Both the position numbers and the translations under genes were made by a program. A stretch of 64,000 nt of DNA from Pyxidicoccus xibeiensis (GTDB lineage: Bacteria > Myxococcota > Myxococcia > Myxococcales > Myxococcaceae). The stretch's first letter is position 1. Each line of letters opens with the position of its first letter. The DNA is taken from positions 1 to 64,000 of the forward strand of contig NZ_JAJVKV010000012.1 of the NCBI RefSeq assembly GCF_024198175.1, given 5' to 3'. Shown piece by piece: positions 39,839-48,616 of this stretch. The notes under the pieces were generated by a model that did no database searches, had not been told where the DNA came from, and was given only the letters and a program-made list of their open reading frames with translations.

Positions 39839-39945
39839 CGAGGGCCTCACGAGCGAGTCCGCCGCCCGTGCCAGCACGGGCGGCTTGATGCTTCAACGTC
39901 ACGAGACTCCGAAATCCCTCACCACCCCCCGAAGAAACTCCGACC

Positions 39946-40899
39946 TCAGTGCTGATGCCCGACGCGCACGTCGACGTTGGGGTGCGCCGCGGCGAAGGCC
40001 CGGAGCTTCTTGAAGCTCTCCACGCTGCGCGGCCCGTCGGCCGTGAAGGTGCCGGGCTCCACGTCATGCTCCCAGCCCCAGCGCGTGTGGCTCGCGTCGC
40101 CCAGCAGCAGCACGGGCCCCTTCGTCGAGCGCACCAGGTACGCCGTGCTCCCAGGCGTGTGCCCCGGCACCCAGAGCGCCCACACCGAGCCGTCGCCGAA
40201 GATGTCCACCGCGCCCTCGAAGAGGCCGGCCGCCTCGTGTGAGTACGTCCACTCGGACAGGGCCGGCTTGCCCTTCAGCGCGCGGTCGGCGCTGCCCTGC
40301 CCGGCGGCGTTCAGGAGCATGCGCGCCGAGGCCTCCCCGGGGCCGGTGTACACGGGCGTGCCCCCGGGCACGTCGGCCATGCCGGTGATGTGGTCCAGGT
40401 GCAGGTGCGTGAGGAACACGCCCGCCAGGGGCCGAGGCTGCTTCGCCAGCCACTCGCCGAGCGGTGCCAGCACCTTCAGCTTCTCCATCTGCATGGCGCT
40501 CCGGACCAGCCCGCTCATCGCCGACTGCTCGGGCGCGTCTCGCAGGGCCTTCTCCACGCCCGTGTCGACGATGAAGAGCCCCTTCTCCGGATGGCGGATG
40601 GCGTGGAAGAAGACCTGGATGGGCTCGTCCTCGTTCTTCAGGCCCGCGGCCTTCGCGGTGGGGTGGTCCAGGTTGATGAGGCCGCCGCGCTCCACCGCCC
40701 AGTCCGCCGAGACGACGGTCTCCAGCTCCACCGGGCCCGGCTGGTCCAGCACCGCCAGCAGGTCCGCCGCCGGGCGGGCCACACCGAGCGAGGACTTCCG
40801 GGCCTCGTGGGAGGTGGTGGCAAAGCCGACGACACCGGCGACCGCGAGGGTGCCGCCGAGGGCGGCGACGATGGAGAGGGCAATCAGCCTGGCGCGCAT
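39946..40899 (-). CDS. MBL-fold metallo-hydrolase with N-terminal membrane anchor or signal
   Basis: A 317-residue metallo-beta-lactamase-fold hydrolase. The first 28 residues (LIALSIVAALGGTLAVAGVV) are a signal peptide or anchor, so it acts outside the cytoplasm. The metal site is complete: HLHLDH (His165, His167, Asp169, His170), a later His in WVPGHTPGS, Asp in LLLGDASHTRWG and a final His. This set fits the lactonase/glyoxalase-II-like branch. It is divergent from a LysR regulator with 87 bases between, which suggests control by it. Substrate unknown. Confidence 0.87.
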   Translation of the reverse strand: MRARLIALSIVAALGGTLAVAGVVGFATTSHEARKSSLGVARPAADLLAVLDQPGPVELETVVSADWAVERGGLINLDHPTAKAAGLKNEDEPIQVFFHAIRHPEKGLFIVDTGVEKALRDAPEQSAMSGLVRSAMQMEKLKVLAPLGEWLAKQPRPLAGVFLTHLHLDHITGMADVPGGTPVYTGPGEASARMLLNAAGQGSADRALKGKPALSEWTYSHEAAGLFEGAVDIFGDGSVWALWVPGHTPGSTAYLVRSTKGPVLLLGDASHTRWGWEHDVEPGTFTADGPRSVESFKKLRAFAAAHPNVDVRVGHQH

Positions 40900-40986
40900 G
40901 GAGGACTCCGTGACTTCGAGACAGGCGAAAGGTACCGATGTCAGAATGGATGGGAAACGGCGAATCCGTCATGGGGTCATGCATTC

Positions 40987-41868
40987 ATGGATATCTCCTG
41001 GGATGACGCGCGGCTGTTCCTGGCCATCGCGGAGACGGGCAGCATCAGCGGGGCGGCGCGGGCGCTGCGCATCGGCCAGCCCACGGTGAGCCGCAGGCTG
41101 GCGGCGCTGGAGTACGCGGTGGGCGCCGCCCTGTTCCGCCGGAGTGTCGACGGCGCGGCGCTGACGGCGGCCGGCGAGCGGCTGGTGCTCCCGGCAAAGA
41201 AGATGGCCGAGTGGGCGGGCGAGCTGCATCGCGCGGCGGAGAAGACGGACAACTCGCCCCGGGGCCTGGTGCGCGTGACGGGCAGCCCCTTCGCGAGCTT
41301 CGACTTCCTGGCGCCCTTCGCGGGCCATGTCTCCCAGAAGCACCCGGGCCTGCGCCTGGAGGTCCTGTCGGCCATCCAGTACCTCGACCTGGCGCGCGGT
41401 GAGGCGGACCTCGCGCTGCGCTTCAAGCCCCCGACGAACGCGGACCTGAAGCTCGTCTACACGCTGGAGGTGCAGAACGCCGTCTTCGTGTCGAAGTCCC
41501 TCAAGGCGAAGCTGCCGCGAAAGCCGACGCTCCAGCAGATACCGTGGGTGGCCTGGGCGCCGCCCTTCGAGTCGGTGCCGCCCAATCCCCAGCTGGAGTC
41601 GATGATTCCCGGCTTCGCCCCCGTCTTCACCGCGGACAACTACCTCGTCATGGTGGCCGCGGTGGAGGCGGGCGTGGGCGCGCTGGTGCAGGGGGACATC
41701 CCGCACCGCTTCCGCCGGGAGCGGGGGCTGGTGCGGCTGGACCTCGACCTGGGGCCGTTCGCGACGGGGAAGGTGCACCTGGTGTGCGCGAAGTCGGCGC
41801 TCGACATCCCCCGGGTGCGGAAGGTGTCGGAGCTGCTGGTGGACGAGCTGGAGCGGTCGAAGCGGTGA
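40987..41868 (+). CDS. LysR family transcriptional regulator
   Basis: A 293-residue regulator. The helix-turn-helix is standard: DDARLFLAIAETGSISGAAR, ALRIGQPTVSRRLAALEYAV, GAALFRRSVDGAALTAAG. An effector-binding domain follows (ARGEADLALRFKPP, MVAAVEAGVGALVQGD). The ATG is chosen because the family begins here; the open frame extends far upstream as a shadow of the divergent gene. By the usual LysR rule it should control the divergent MBL-fold hydrolase gene, and perhaps the SDR gene 45 bases downstream. Effector unknown. Confidence 0.92.
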   Translation: MDISWDDARLFLAIAETGSISGAARALRIGQPTVSRRLAALEYAVGAALFRRSVDGAALTAAGERLVLPAKKMAEWAGELHRAAEKTDNSPRGLVRVTGSPFASFDFLAPFAGHVSQKHPGLRLEVLSAIQYLDLARGEADLALRFKPPTNADLKLVYTLEVQNAVFVSKSLKAKLPRKPTLQQIPWVAWAPPFESVPPNPQLESMIPGFAPVFTADNYLVMVAAVEAGVGALVQGDIPHRFRRERGLVRLDLDLGPFATGKVHLVCAKSALDIPRVRKVSELLVDELERSKR

Positions 41869-41913
41869 GGGCGGGGCTGGACCGGATGCCGCCACGGCGA
41901 TAGGACAGCCACC

Positions 41914-42735
41914 ATGTCCACGCTCAAGGGAAAGACGCTCTTCATCACCGGCGCGAGCCGGGGTATCGGCAAGGCCATCGCGCTGCGTGCGGCGCGGGAC
42001 GGCGCGAACATCATCATCGCCGCCAAGACGACCGAGCCCCACCCGAAGCTGCCCGGCACCATCTACACGGCCGCGGAGGAAATCGAGAAGGCGGGAGGCA
42101 AGGCGCTGCCCTGCGTCGTCGACATCCGCGACGAGAACCAGATTGCCGCCGCGGTGGCGAAGGCGGTGGAGACGTTCGGCGGCATCGACATCCTGGTGAA
42201 CAACGCGAGCGCCATCAGCCTGACGGGCACGCTCGAGACGCCGATGAAGCGCTATGACCTGATGCACGGCATCAACACGCGCGGCACGTTCGCCTGCTCG
42301 CAGGCGTGCATCCCGTACCTCAAGAAGGCCAGCAACCCACACATCCTCAACAACTCGCCGCCGCTCAACATGGAGGCCCGCTGGTTCGCGCCCCACGTGG
42401 CGTACACCATGGCCAAGTTCGGCATGAGCATGTGCGTGCTCGGCATGGCGGAGGAGCTGAAGGACGACGGCATCGCCGTCAACGCCATCTGGCCGCGCAC
42501 CGTCATCGCCACGGCGGCCGTGCAGAACCTGCTGGGCGGCGACGAGACGATTCGCGGCTGCCGCACGCCGGAAATCATGGCCGACGCGGCCTACGCCATC
42601 CTCACCAAGCCGAGCCGCGAGTTCACCGGCAACTTCTGCATCGACGAGGACGTCCTCCGCTCCGTGGGCGTGAAGGACTTCGACAAGTACCAGATGGTCC
42701 CCGGGGCGGACCTGCTCCCCGACTACTTCATCTGA
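41914..42735 (+). CDS. Short-chain dehydrogenase/reductase, HSDL2-like
   Basis: A 273-residue NAD(P)-dependent oxidoreductase. Cofactor loop TGASRGIGKAIAL, then NNAS at the usual place. The active-site pair Tyr-x-x-x-Lys reads YTMAK; the catalytic Ser lies in NNSPP. The long loop AAKTTEPHPKLPGTIYTAAE after strand 2 is typical of the hydroxysteroid-dehydrogenase-like 2 (SCP2-related) branch. It follows the LysR gene by 45 bases and may be co-transcribed. The substrate is probably a hydroxyacyl or sterol-like compound, by family only. Confidence 0.9.
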   Translation: MSTLKGKTLFITGASRGIGKAIALRAARDGANIIIAAKTTEPHPKLPGTIYTAAEEIEKAGGKALPCVVDIRDENQIAAAVAKAVETFGGIDILVNNASAISLTGTLETPMKRYDLMHGINTRGTFACSQACIPYLKKASNPHILNNSPPLNMEARWFAPHVAYTMAKFGMSMCVLGMAEELKDDGIAVNAIWPRTVIATAAVQNLLGGDETIRGCRTPEIMADAAYAILTKPSREFTGNFCIDEDVLRSVGVKDFDKYQMVPGADLLPDYFI

Positions 42736-43090
42736 GCGCCGTCCCTCGCGGGCGTCCCGCCTGTCCCGGGCGCCCGCACAAAGCCAGGGCGGTGGGGCCG
42801 TTGACGTGCGTGCAGTTGAAGAGCTGGCCCTACCTGGCAGGGGCGATTCCGCCCCCGCCCCCGCGGCCCGGCAAGCAGCCGGGATTCAATGCCAGAATCA
42901 GCGCACAAATCCCCAGCGCATTGGCGATTTCACTCATTTCCCATTCCCTTCCACAAACCACGGACATCCCACCCGTCCATCCAGTCGGTGCGGCGGGTGG
43001 GTGAGGCGCTCCAGCAAGAGCGCCCTCACCTCCTCAACGTGGCCGGCCCGGAATCTTCCTCATGGGGGCCGACCGCGAGGAGGCATTGCC
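42736..43090. other. 355-base intergenic region with one possible small gene
   Basis: This region separates the SDR gene from the convergent lipoprotein gene. GCGGGCG and CGCCCGC shortly after the SDR stop could form a hairpin. A 35-codon frame on the minus strand (42830-42937) is listed separately. Nothing else was recognised. Confidence 0.45.
42830..42937 (-). CDS. Possible small hydrophobic peptide
   Basis: A 35-residue frame reading MSEIANALGICALILALNPG, then a Gly-rich, Arg-terminated tail. A purine-rich stretch (GGAAGGGAATGGGAA) directly precedes ATG. It could be a small membrane peptide or lipoprotein remnant. The composition is sensible, but the length gives little statistical support. 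Confidence 0.33.
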   Translation of the reverse strand: MSEIANALGICALILALNPGCLPGRGGGGGIAPAR

Positions 43091-44278
43091 TCAGGGCGCG
43101 GCGAAGACAGACACCTCGCGCAGCGTGGCGAAGTAGCCAGGGCCGGAAGGCGGCTGGCCTTCTCCGGTGGATGCGTATGACAGCCTCAGACGCACCCGGG
43201 TCACCATGGGCGCCCCCGGTGGCATCCGCACGTCCACGAAGTGCTGCGCGTTGCCGAGGGTGCTGAAGTCGTTCGTCGCCGGAATCTCGTCACCCCGGGA
43301 CAGGGGCGCGCTCTGGCCCAGGGGCTGCCACGTGGCGTCGTCCGCGGAGCCCTCTACATGGAGCACCATCTCGGGCGCCGGGTTGTACAGCCCCCGGACG
43401 ATGACGCGCGCGGGCCGCAGGGGCTGGCGCAGCCGCACGACGAGCTCCTTCGCCAGCGAGTTGCCCGGGCGCGGCAGCACGACGGCGCCCAGCTTGCCGT
43501 CGGTGAAGGGGCAGGGCGAGACGACGAGCTTCTCCACCTGGCAATCCGCACCCCGGCTGGCGGGCACCCGGCCCGTGAAGGGCAGCGGCACGGGCGGCGC
43601 CTCGTGCATGACGGAGTACCCCGTGTCGATGTCGGGGCCGGGCACCCAGGGACGGAGCCCCTGGGAGCGCGCCTGCACCCGGGCCTGCCCGTCGGTGAAG
43701 TCCTCCAGCAGCTCCGGGTAGAGCCAGGGCTCGCCCTCACCCTCGCGGATGAGCCATGCGAGTCCCGTGGCGCCGTGCACCCGCACGAAGACGCGCGGCT
43801 CCGGGATGTCGCCAGCAGGCGGCACGGCCTCCCAGGCCAGACGCAGCCCCGCCGCCACTTCCACCAGGCGCACGCGGCTGTCCCAGCGCCGCAGCGGCGG
43901 CAGGTGGACGTCCCGCTTGAAGTGGAACTCCATGTAGTCGCCCGCCCCATCCACGCCCGTGGGCAGGTGGAGCTGGAAGGCGGTGACGTCGGACCATGGG
44001 GACGAGCGCGGCAGCTCGTCCGCGCCCGTGTCCCGAGCCGCGAGCCGGTGGACGTACCCACCGTCCGCAGCCACCGGCACCTCGCCCCAGGGCTCGTACT
44101 CCGAATAGGCGGTGGCGCCCTCTCCGACGGTGCGCGGGCGCATCAGCGTGAGCGGTCCGCCCTGCCAGGGCGAGCCGTCCGCCTCCAGCACGGTGCCCGA
44201 GAGGAAGACGGGCTCATCCGGGTCCATCACACAGCCCGTCATGGCCAGGCAGAGGGGTAGCAGTCGTGAGAGTCGCAT
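43091..44278 (-). CDS. Lipoprotein downstream of TonB receptor, function unknown
   Basis: A 395-residue lipoprotein (MRLSRLLPLCLAMTGCVMDP, lipobox MTGC). The mature protein begins with a carboxypeptidase-regulatory-like strand (FLSGTVLEADGSPWQGGPLT) and includes GDYMEFHFKRDVHLPPLRRW. It ends with a discoidin-like stretch (VDVRMPPGAPMVTRVRLRLS, ATLREVSVF). It starts two bases after the TonB receptor stop, so both are one transcript. It is likely a surface lipoprotein helping that receptor capture its ligand. No named family. Confidence 0.77.
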   Translation of the reverse strand: MRLSRLLPLCLAMTGCVMDPDEPVFLSGTVLEADGSPWQGGPLTLMRPRTVGEGATAYSEYEPWGEVPVAADGGYVHRLAARDTGADELPRSSPWSDVTAFQLHLPTGVDGAGDYMEFHFKRDVHLPPLRRWDSRVRLVEVAAGLRLAWEAVPPAGDIPEPRVFVRVHGATGLAWLIREGEGEPWLYPELLEDFTDGQARVQARSQGLRPWVPGPDIDTGYSVMHEAPPVPLPFTGRVPASRGADCQVEKLVVSPCPFTDGKLGAVVLPRPGNSLAKELVVRLRQPLRPARVIVRGLYNPAPEMVLHVEGSADDATWQPLGQSAPLSRGDEIPATNDFSTLGNAQHFVDVRMPPGAPMVTRVRLRLSYASTGEGQPPSGPGYFATLREVSVFAAP

Positions 44279-44280
44279 GG

Positions 44281-46995
44281 TCAGAAGGTCCCCTTGGCCC
44301 CGAGGGTGGGCAGCACCACGGGCAGGCCGAAGCCCGTCTTCTTCAGCCCCTTGGGGAGGCCGGACGACGTTCCATATTCGTAGTCCTGGTAGAGGACCTC
44401 GCGGCGCGCGGTGACGTTGAAGACATCCAGGTAGACGTCGAGCAGGAAGTTCTCGAAGACCAGGCTCCTCGACGCGCGCAGGTCGAGCCGGAAGAAGGAG
44501 GGCAGCCGGTCCACCGCGTCGCGGCTCACGGGCACCCAGTCCGTCTGGCCCTCGGCGTTGGTACCGGGGCGCATGGTGCGGTAGCCGAACTGGCCGCTCT
44601 CCGGGCGCCCGGTGTTGAAGTGCGCCACCGCGCCCACCGTCACGAACTCGAAGCGGTAGCTGAGCGCGGCGTTGGCGGAGTGGGCCTGCTCGAACGTATA
44701 GGGTAGGAGGCCCTCCGCGGGCCCGAGCTCCTCGCCATTCGCTCCCAGCCGCGTGTAGCGCTCGAAGCGGCGGCTCTGGTTGTAGCCGTAGGTGACCCAG
44801 CCGAACCAGCGCCGCCCGAGCGGCCGGCGCACCATGAGCTCCACGCCGTAGCTGTGGCCATGGCTCTGGATGTCCTCGGCCGCCAGCCCACGCCGGCGCA
44901 CGTTGCTGATGACGTCCTCGAAGTTGAACTCCAGCGTGCGCGGCAGGGCGTTGTAGTAGCCCTCGGCGGAGACCTCGAGCTCCGGGTGGGGCCGCCACTC
45001 CGCGCCCGCCGACACCTGCACGGCGCGCTGCAGGCCGCGCTCCAGCGCGAGCATCTCTCCCGCCGGCACCGGCAGCAGCACGGTGGCGGGTTGGTGGTAG
45101 AGGCCCGCGCCCGTCTTGAGCGTGAGCGTGTCGGTGAGTGCGTGGCGCACGGCGAGCCGCGGCTCCAGCGCGACGGAGGTGTCCAGGCCGAAGCCGTGGT
45201 AGCTGTCCAGGCGCAGGCCCGGCACCAGCGTCCATCGCGCGGTGGGCTTGAAGGTGAGCTGCGCGCCCACGCCCGCGAAGGTGGCCAGGATGTCCGGCCG
45301 GTCGTAGACATTCCTGCCGTCGCCAGGCCCCTGGGGACGGAACGTTCCCGAGGCCTCCAGGCTCGCGCTCCGGCGCTCGACCTGTCCGAAGAGCTCCACG
45401 GTCAGCGCGTTGGACAGCTCACGTGTGTAGCCGGTGCGCAGCGTCACGGCACCTTGAGTCAGCTCATAGCTGCCCGGGTCCCGGCCGCTCTTGTTGAAGT
45501 TGAGGCCCAGCCGGTCGTAGCCGAGCGTGAGCCCCACCTCGGCCTCGCCGCCCGCGAAGGGATGGCGGCCCCGCAGGTCCACGCGGTGGAAGAGCAGCCC
45601 GATGCCACCATCGTCCTGGACCTTCGGGTCTCGGGCGCTGAGGCCCACCGCGTCCGACGAGCCCAGCACCAGCAGCCGGAGCCCTCCCTCGCCCACGCGC
45701 TGCTCCACCCGGGCCTGGTAGTCCCAGTAGTCCGCGTAGATTTTCGGCTCGCCCAGGTCGGTGTACAGCACGGTGCCGTCGGGATTCTTGTAGGTCTCCG
45801 GACCGTGGATGGCATTCACCACGCGGGTGACGATGAGCCCGGTGTAGCTGACGCGCGCGGCGGCGGTGACGGTGGTGCCCGTCTCGGGGAAGGGGGCTTC
45901 GATGAAGGCGCCGCTGTGGATGAGGTCCACATAGGCGGTGCCGTGCAGCCCCTGCTCACGCGGCCGGCTGATGTGCGCATCCACCGCGCCACCGAGCAGG
46001 CTGCCATAACGCGCGGAAGGGACGCCGACCTGGAAGTCCAGCGTGTCGATGAGGTCCGGGTGGACGACCGCGCTTCCCACCAGCAGGTGGTAGAGGAAGG
46101 GCACGCGCACGCCGTCCACGTAGAAGGCACTGGCCGCGGGTTGCACGCCGCGCACCACGGGGTAGGAGAGCCCCGAGGCCAGCGCCGTCACACCCGGCAT
46201 CAGCATGACGACGCGGAAGGGGTCGCCCATGGTGCCGGGGACTTCGCGAAGCTCCTGGTCATGCAGGGTGACGCGAGAGACCTCGGTGCGAGGCCTGTCC
46301 GCGCGCACCACCGTCTCGTACGGGTTCACCGAGAGCGGCTCCAGCGCATAGAGCACTTCCAGCCGCTGATGCTCGGCGAGTGTCTCGGTGAGCATCAGCA
46401 GCCGGTGGCCGGGCGCGGAGATTTTCAGGGCGGTGCTGCCGGGCGGAAGCTCGAGCTGGAAGAGGCCCTGGGCGTCCGTCTCGGCGGTGGCGTCACCGGC
46501 CTGCACGGTGGCGCCGGCAATGGGCTTGCGGGTGCCCTTCTGGCGTACGCGGCCGGTGAGCAGGGCACGCGGCGCCTGGGCGACGGGAGGCTCGAAGCGG
46601 TAGGTGAAGGGCAGGCGCACGGCGACGGGGACACCGTCGGAGGTGGCGGGGTGGAAGCGCAGGCGGGTGGCGGCGTGCAGCGCGGCGGCGGCGAGGGCGG
46701 CAGGCGCGTCACCGACTAGGCGGGCCTCGGTGACGTCACCGGCCTCGTCCACGGTGAGCTCCAGCTCCACCACCACGGGCTCGGTGAGCTGCAGCCCCTC
46801 GGGCAGCCGCGCGAGTGAGTCCTCACGCGGAGTGGGAGGCACCAGCGATGCGGAGTGCGAGGGGGCCGCCTGCGCTCCAGCAGCCGGCGGTTCCTCCTGC
46901 TCCGTGGCGAGCGCAAAGGTGGGGACGCCGCCAAGCACGAGCGCGAGGAGGACCGCGCAAGGGCCCCTCAGCGGCGGACAGCCCCGGCGACCCAT
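44281..46995 (-). CDS. TonB-dependent receptor with N-terminal TonB-C-like and carboxypeptidase-like domains
   Basis: A 904-residue outer-membrane receptor. After the signal peptide (CAVLLALVLGGVPTFALA) comes a domain like the TonB C-terminus (VVVELELTVDEAGDVTEARL, AATRLRFHPATSDGVPVAV). A carboxypeptidase-regulatory-like domain follows (GRVRQKGTRKPIAGATVQAG), then the plug (VTLHDQELREVPGTMGDPFR, YPVVRGVQPAASAFYVDGVR) and a barrel. It is presumably an active transporter for a large nutrient or peptide. ATG 46995 has AGGGTG upstream; an ATG 15 bases earlier also fits. The lipoprotein gene follows by two bases. The ligand is not evident. Confidence 0.85.
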   Translation of the reverse strand: MGRRGCPPLRGPCAVLLALVLGGVPTFALATEQEEPPAAGAQAAPSHSASLVPPTPREDSLARLPEGLQLTEPVVVELELTVDEAGDVTEARLVGDAPAALAAAALHAATRLRFHPATSDGVPVAVRLPFTYRFEPPVAQAPRALLTGRVRQKGTRKPIAGATVQAGDATAETDAQGLFQLELPPGSTALKISAPGHRLLMLTETLAEHQRLEVLYALEPLSVNPYETVVRADRPRTEVSRVTLHDQELREVPGTMGDPFRVVMLMPGVTALASGLSYPVVRGVQPAASAFYVDGVRVPFLYHLLVGSAVVHPDLIDTLDFQVGVPSARYGSLLGGAVDAHISRPREQGLHGTAYVDLIHSGAFIEAPFPETGTTVTAAARVSYTGLIVTRVVNAIHGPETYKNPDGTVLYTDLGEPKIYADYWDYQARVEQRVGEGGLRLLVLGSSDAVGLSARDPKVQDDGGIGLLFHRVDLRGRHPFAGGEAEVGLTLGYDRLGLNFNKSGRDPGSYELTQGAVTLRTGYTRELSNALTVELFGQVERRSASLEASGTFRPQGPGDGRNVYDRPDILATFAGVGAQLTFKPTARWTLVPGLRLDSYHGFGLDTSVALEPRLAVRHALTDTLTLKTGAGLYHQPATVLLPVPAGEMLALERGLQRAVQVSAGAEWRPHPELEVSAEGYYNALPRTLEFNFEDVISNVRRRGLAAEDIQSHGHSYGVELMVRRPLGRRWFGWVTYGYNQSRRFERYTRLGANGEELGPAEGLLPYTFEQAHSANAALSYRFEFVTVGAVAHFNTGRPESGQFGYRTMRPGTNAEGQTDWVPVSRDAVDRLPSFFRLDLRASRSLVFENFLLDVYLDVFNVTARREVLYQDYEYGTSSGLPKGLKKTGFGLPVVLPTLGAKGTF

Positions 46996-47397
46996 GGTGA
47001 CACCCTGCATCTCGGGGGGACGAGACCCGTGCATGTCGCTGCTCCCATGAAACGTTCGGGCAAGCGAGTCCCGCCCCCGGTGCAAGGACCTCGAGGTGGA
47101 CCCGAATGCCATACGGCATGAACGCTGTTTTCAGGCTGCCTGCTACCGTGGGATGGCGACGGAGTCCAGCGACGACAGGCCTGTCGCTCTCATCCAGCAA
47201 CTACTTCAGGGGGAGGTGAAAAAGAATGATCAAGAAATCACGCGCTGGCGTCCAACGCGTGTTGCGGTGTGGTGACGCCAATCCCTGGCAGGGTGCGGCA
47301 CTGAATTCCGTCTGGCTGCGTTCCCGGGAGCCCGGGGCCGTCCCGCCTGGTGGGAGGATTTGGGTGGGCGCGGCACGTGAGGTAGGTACCAGGGCCC
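46996..47397. promoter_or_regulatory. Divergent region, TonB receptor / mltA
   Basis: This 402-base interval has markedly lower GC than its flanks, notably 47215-47260. It should contain promoters for both neighbours. A 40-codon frame at 47153-47275 is listed separately. GGGGGAGGTG at 47209-47218 followed by an ATG at 47226 looks like a ribosome site, but that frame runs out of phase into mltA and is probably not used. Confidence 0.45.
47153..47275 (+). CDS. Possible 40-residue small protein or gene remnant
   Basis: The frame reads MATESSDDRPVALIQQLLQG, then EVKKNDQEITRWRPTRVAVW and stop. It is hydrophilic and helical at first sight. Third codon positions are far less GC-biased than in neighbours. 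There is no strong ribosome site (ACCGTGGG). It may be a short regulator, or the leftover start of a lost gene. Confidence 0.3.
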   Translation: MATESSDDRPVALIQQLLQGEVKKNDQEITRWRPTRVAVW

Positions 47398-48594
47398 ATG
47401 GACACGTCGCGCCCCCGATTCCTCCTCCTGGCCGCCTGCGCCCTCTTCCTCTCCGCCTGCCCGCGTCCCACCCGCGCTCCGATTACCAAGCCCGAGGACG
47501 CGCTGGTCGAGACCTCCGGCACGCCGAAGCTGCGCGACGACGGCGAGCCCGCGGCGCTGCGGGCCGCCATCGCGCAGAGCCTGGTGTGGCTGGGCACGCG
47601 GCCTCCGGACCTGCGGTTCGTGTACGGCAAGCGCCAGGTCACCGCCCATGAGCTGCGCACCGCGCTGGAGCGCCTGCACGGGCGCCTGCGTGACGACATG
47701 TCCTCCGAGGAGCTGGCGGCGCGGGTGCTCGAGGACTTCGAGCCGATGGAGTCCGCGGGCGGCGAGGACGGCCAGGTGCTCTTCACGGGCTACTACGAGC
47801 CCACGCTCGAGGCGAGCCTCACGCGGACGGACGAGTACTCCGTGCCCATCCTCGCGCGGCCGGATGACCTGCTCGAGGTTCCGCTGGAGCAGTTCGCGGA
47901 GCGCTTCGCGGCGGAGCGCGTCTTCGGGCGGCTCGACGGGCGGAAGGTGGTGCCGTACTGGACGCGCAGCCAGATTCGCGGCGGAAGGCTGGCGGACCGG
48001 GGGCTGGAGCTGGCGTGGGCGAAGGACCCGGTGGCGCTGTTCTTCACGGAGGTGCAGGGCAGCGGCACGCTGCTGCTGCCGGATGGGAGCCGGCGCCGCA
48101 TCGGCTACGCGGCGTCGAACGGGCGGCCCTACCGGAGCATCGGGACGCTGCTCATCCAGGAGGGCGCCATCCCCAAGGAGCAGATGTCCATGCAGGCCCT
48201 GCGCGCGTGGCTGGCGGCCAATCCCTCGCAGCGTGAGCGGGTGTTCGACTTCAACGAGTCCTATGTGTTCTTCCGCTTCCTGGAGGGCGCCTCGGAGGGC
48301 TCGCTGGGACGGCCGGTGACACCGGGCCGCTCCATCGCCACGGACGCGCGGCTGTTCCCGAAGGGGGGACTGGCCTTCATCCACACCGAACGTCCCGTGA
48401 AGCTGGCGGACGGCACGGTGCAGTGGCAGCCGCTGTCGCGCTTCATGCTCAACCAGGACACGGGCGGCGCCATCCGGGGCGCGGGGCGCGTGGACGTGTA
48501 CTGGGGTCCGGGGCCCGACGCGGAGCTGGCCGCCGGGATGATGAAGCAGAAGGGCCGGCTCTTCTTCCTCGTGCCCCGGACGCGGCCCCGTTGA
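47398..48594 (+). CDS. mltA: MltA-type membrane-bound lytic murein transglycosylase
   Basis: A 398-residue lipoprotein (signal LLLAACALFLSAC). It cleaves peptidoglycan glycan strands to 1,6-anhydro ends in the periplasm. MltA landmarks: GQVLFTGYYEPTLEAS, then VALFFTEVQGSGTLLLPDGS, GYAASNGRPYRSIG, FDFNESYVFFR and the 3D domain at the end (LFPKGGLAFIHTERP, QDTGGAIRGAGRVDVYWGPG) with its conserved Asp residues. Length is normal. It is a single gene converging on the next one. Confidence 0.94.
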   Translation: MDTSRPRFLLLAACALFLSACPRPTRAPITKPEDALVETSGTPKLRDDGEPAALRAAIAQSLVWLGTRPPDLRFVYGKRQVTAHELRTALERLHGRLRDDMSSEELAARVLEDFEPMESAGGEDGQVLFTGYYEPTLEASLTRTDEYSVPILARPDDLLEVPLEQFAERFAAERVFGRLDGRKVVPYWTRSQIRGGRLADRGLELAWAKDPVALFFTEVQGSGTLLLPDGSRRRIGYAASNGRPYRSIGTLLIQEGAIPKEQMSMQALRAWLAANPSQRERVFDFNESYVFFRFLEGASEGSLGRPVTPGRSIATDARLFPKGGLAFIHTERPVKLADGTVQWQPLSRFMLNQDTGGAIRGAGRVDVYWGPGPDAELAAGMMKQKGRLFFLVPRTRPR

Positions 48595-48616
48595 GTCGCC
48601 GGACCCCGCCTCAGCG

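Noticed and set aside
44854-46719. A 621-codon plus-strand frame
   Set aside because: Antisense shadow of the second TonB receptor, with no recognisable domain.
47226-47651. A 141-codon plus-strand frame with a good ribosome site
   Set aside because: It runs out of phase into mltA, where it becomes an Arg/Pro-rich shadow. The true gene starts at the lipoprotein signal at 47398.
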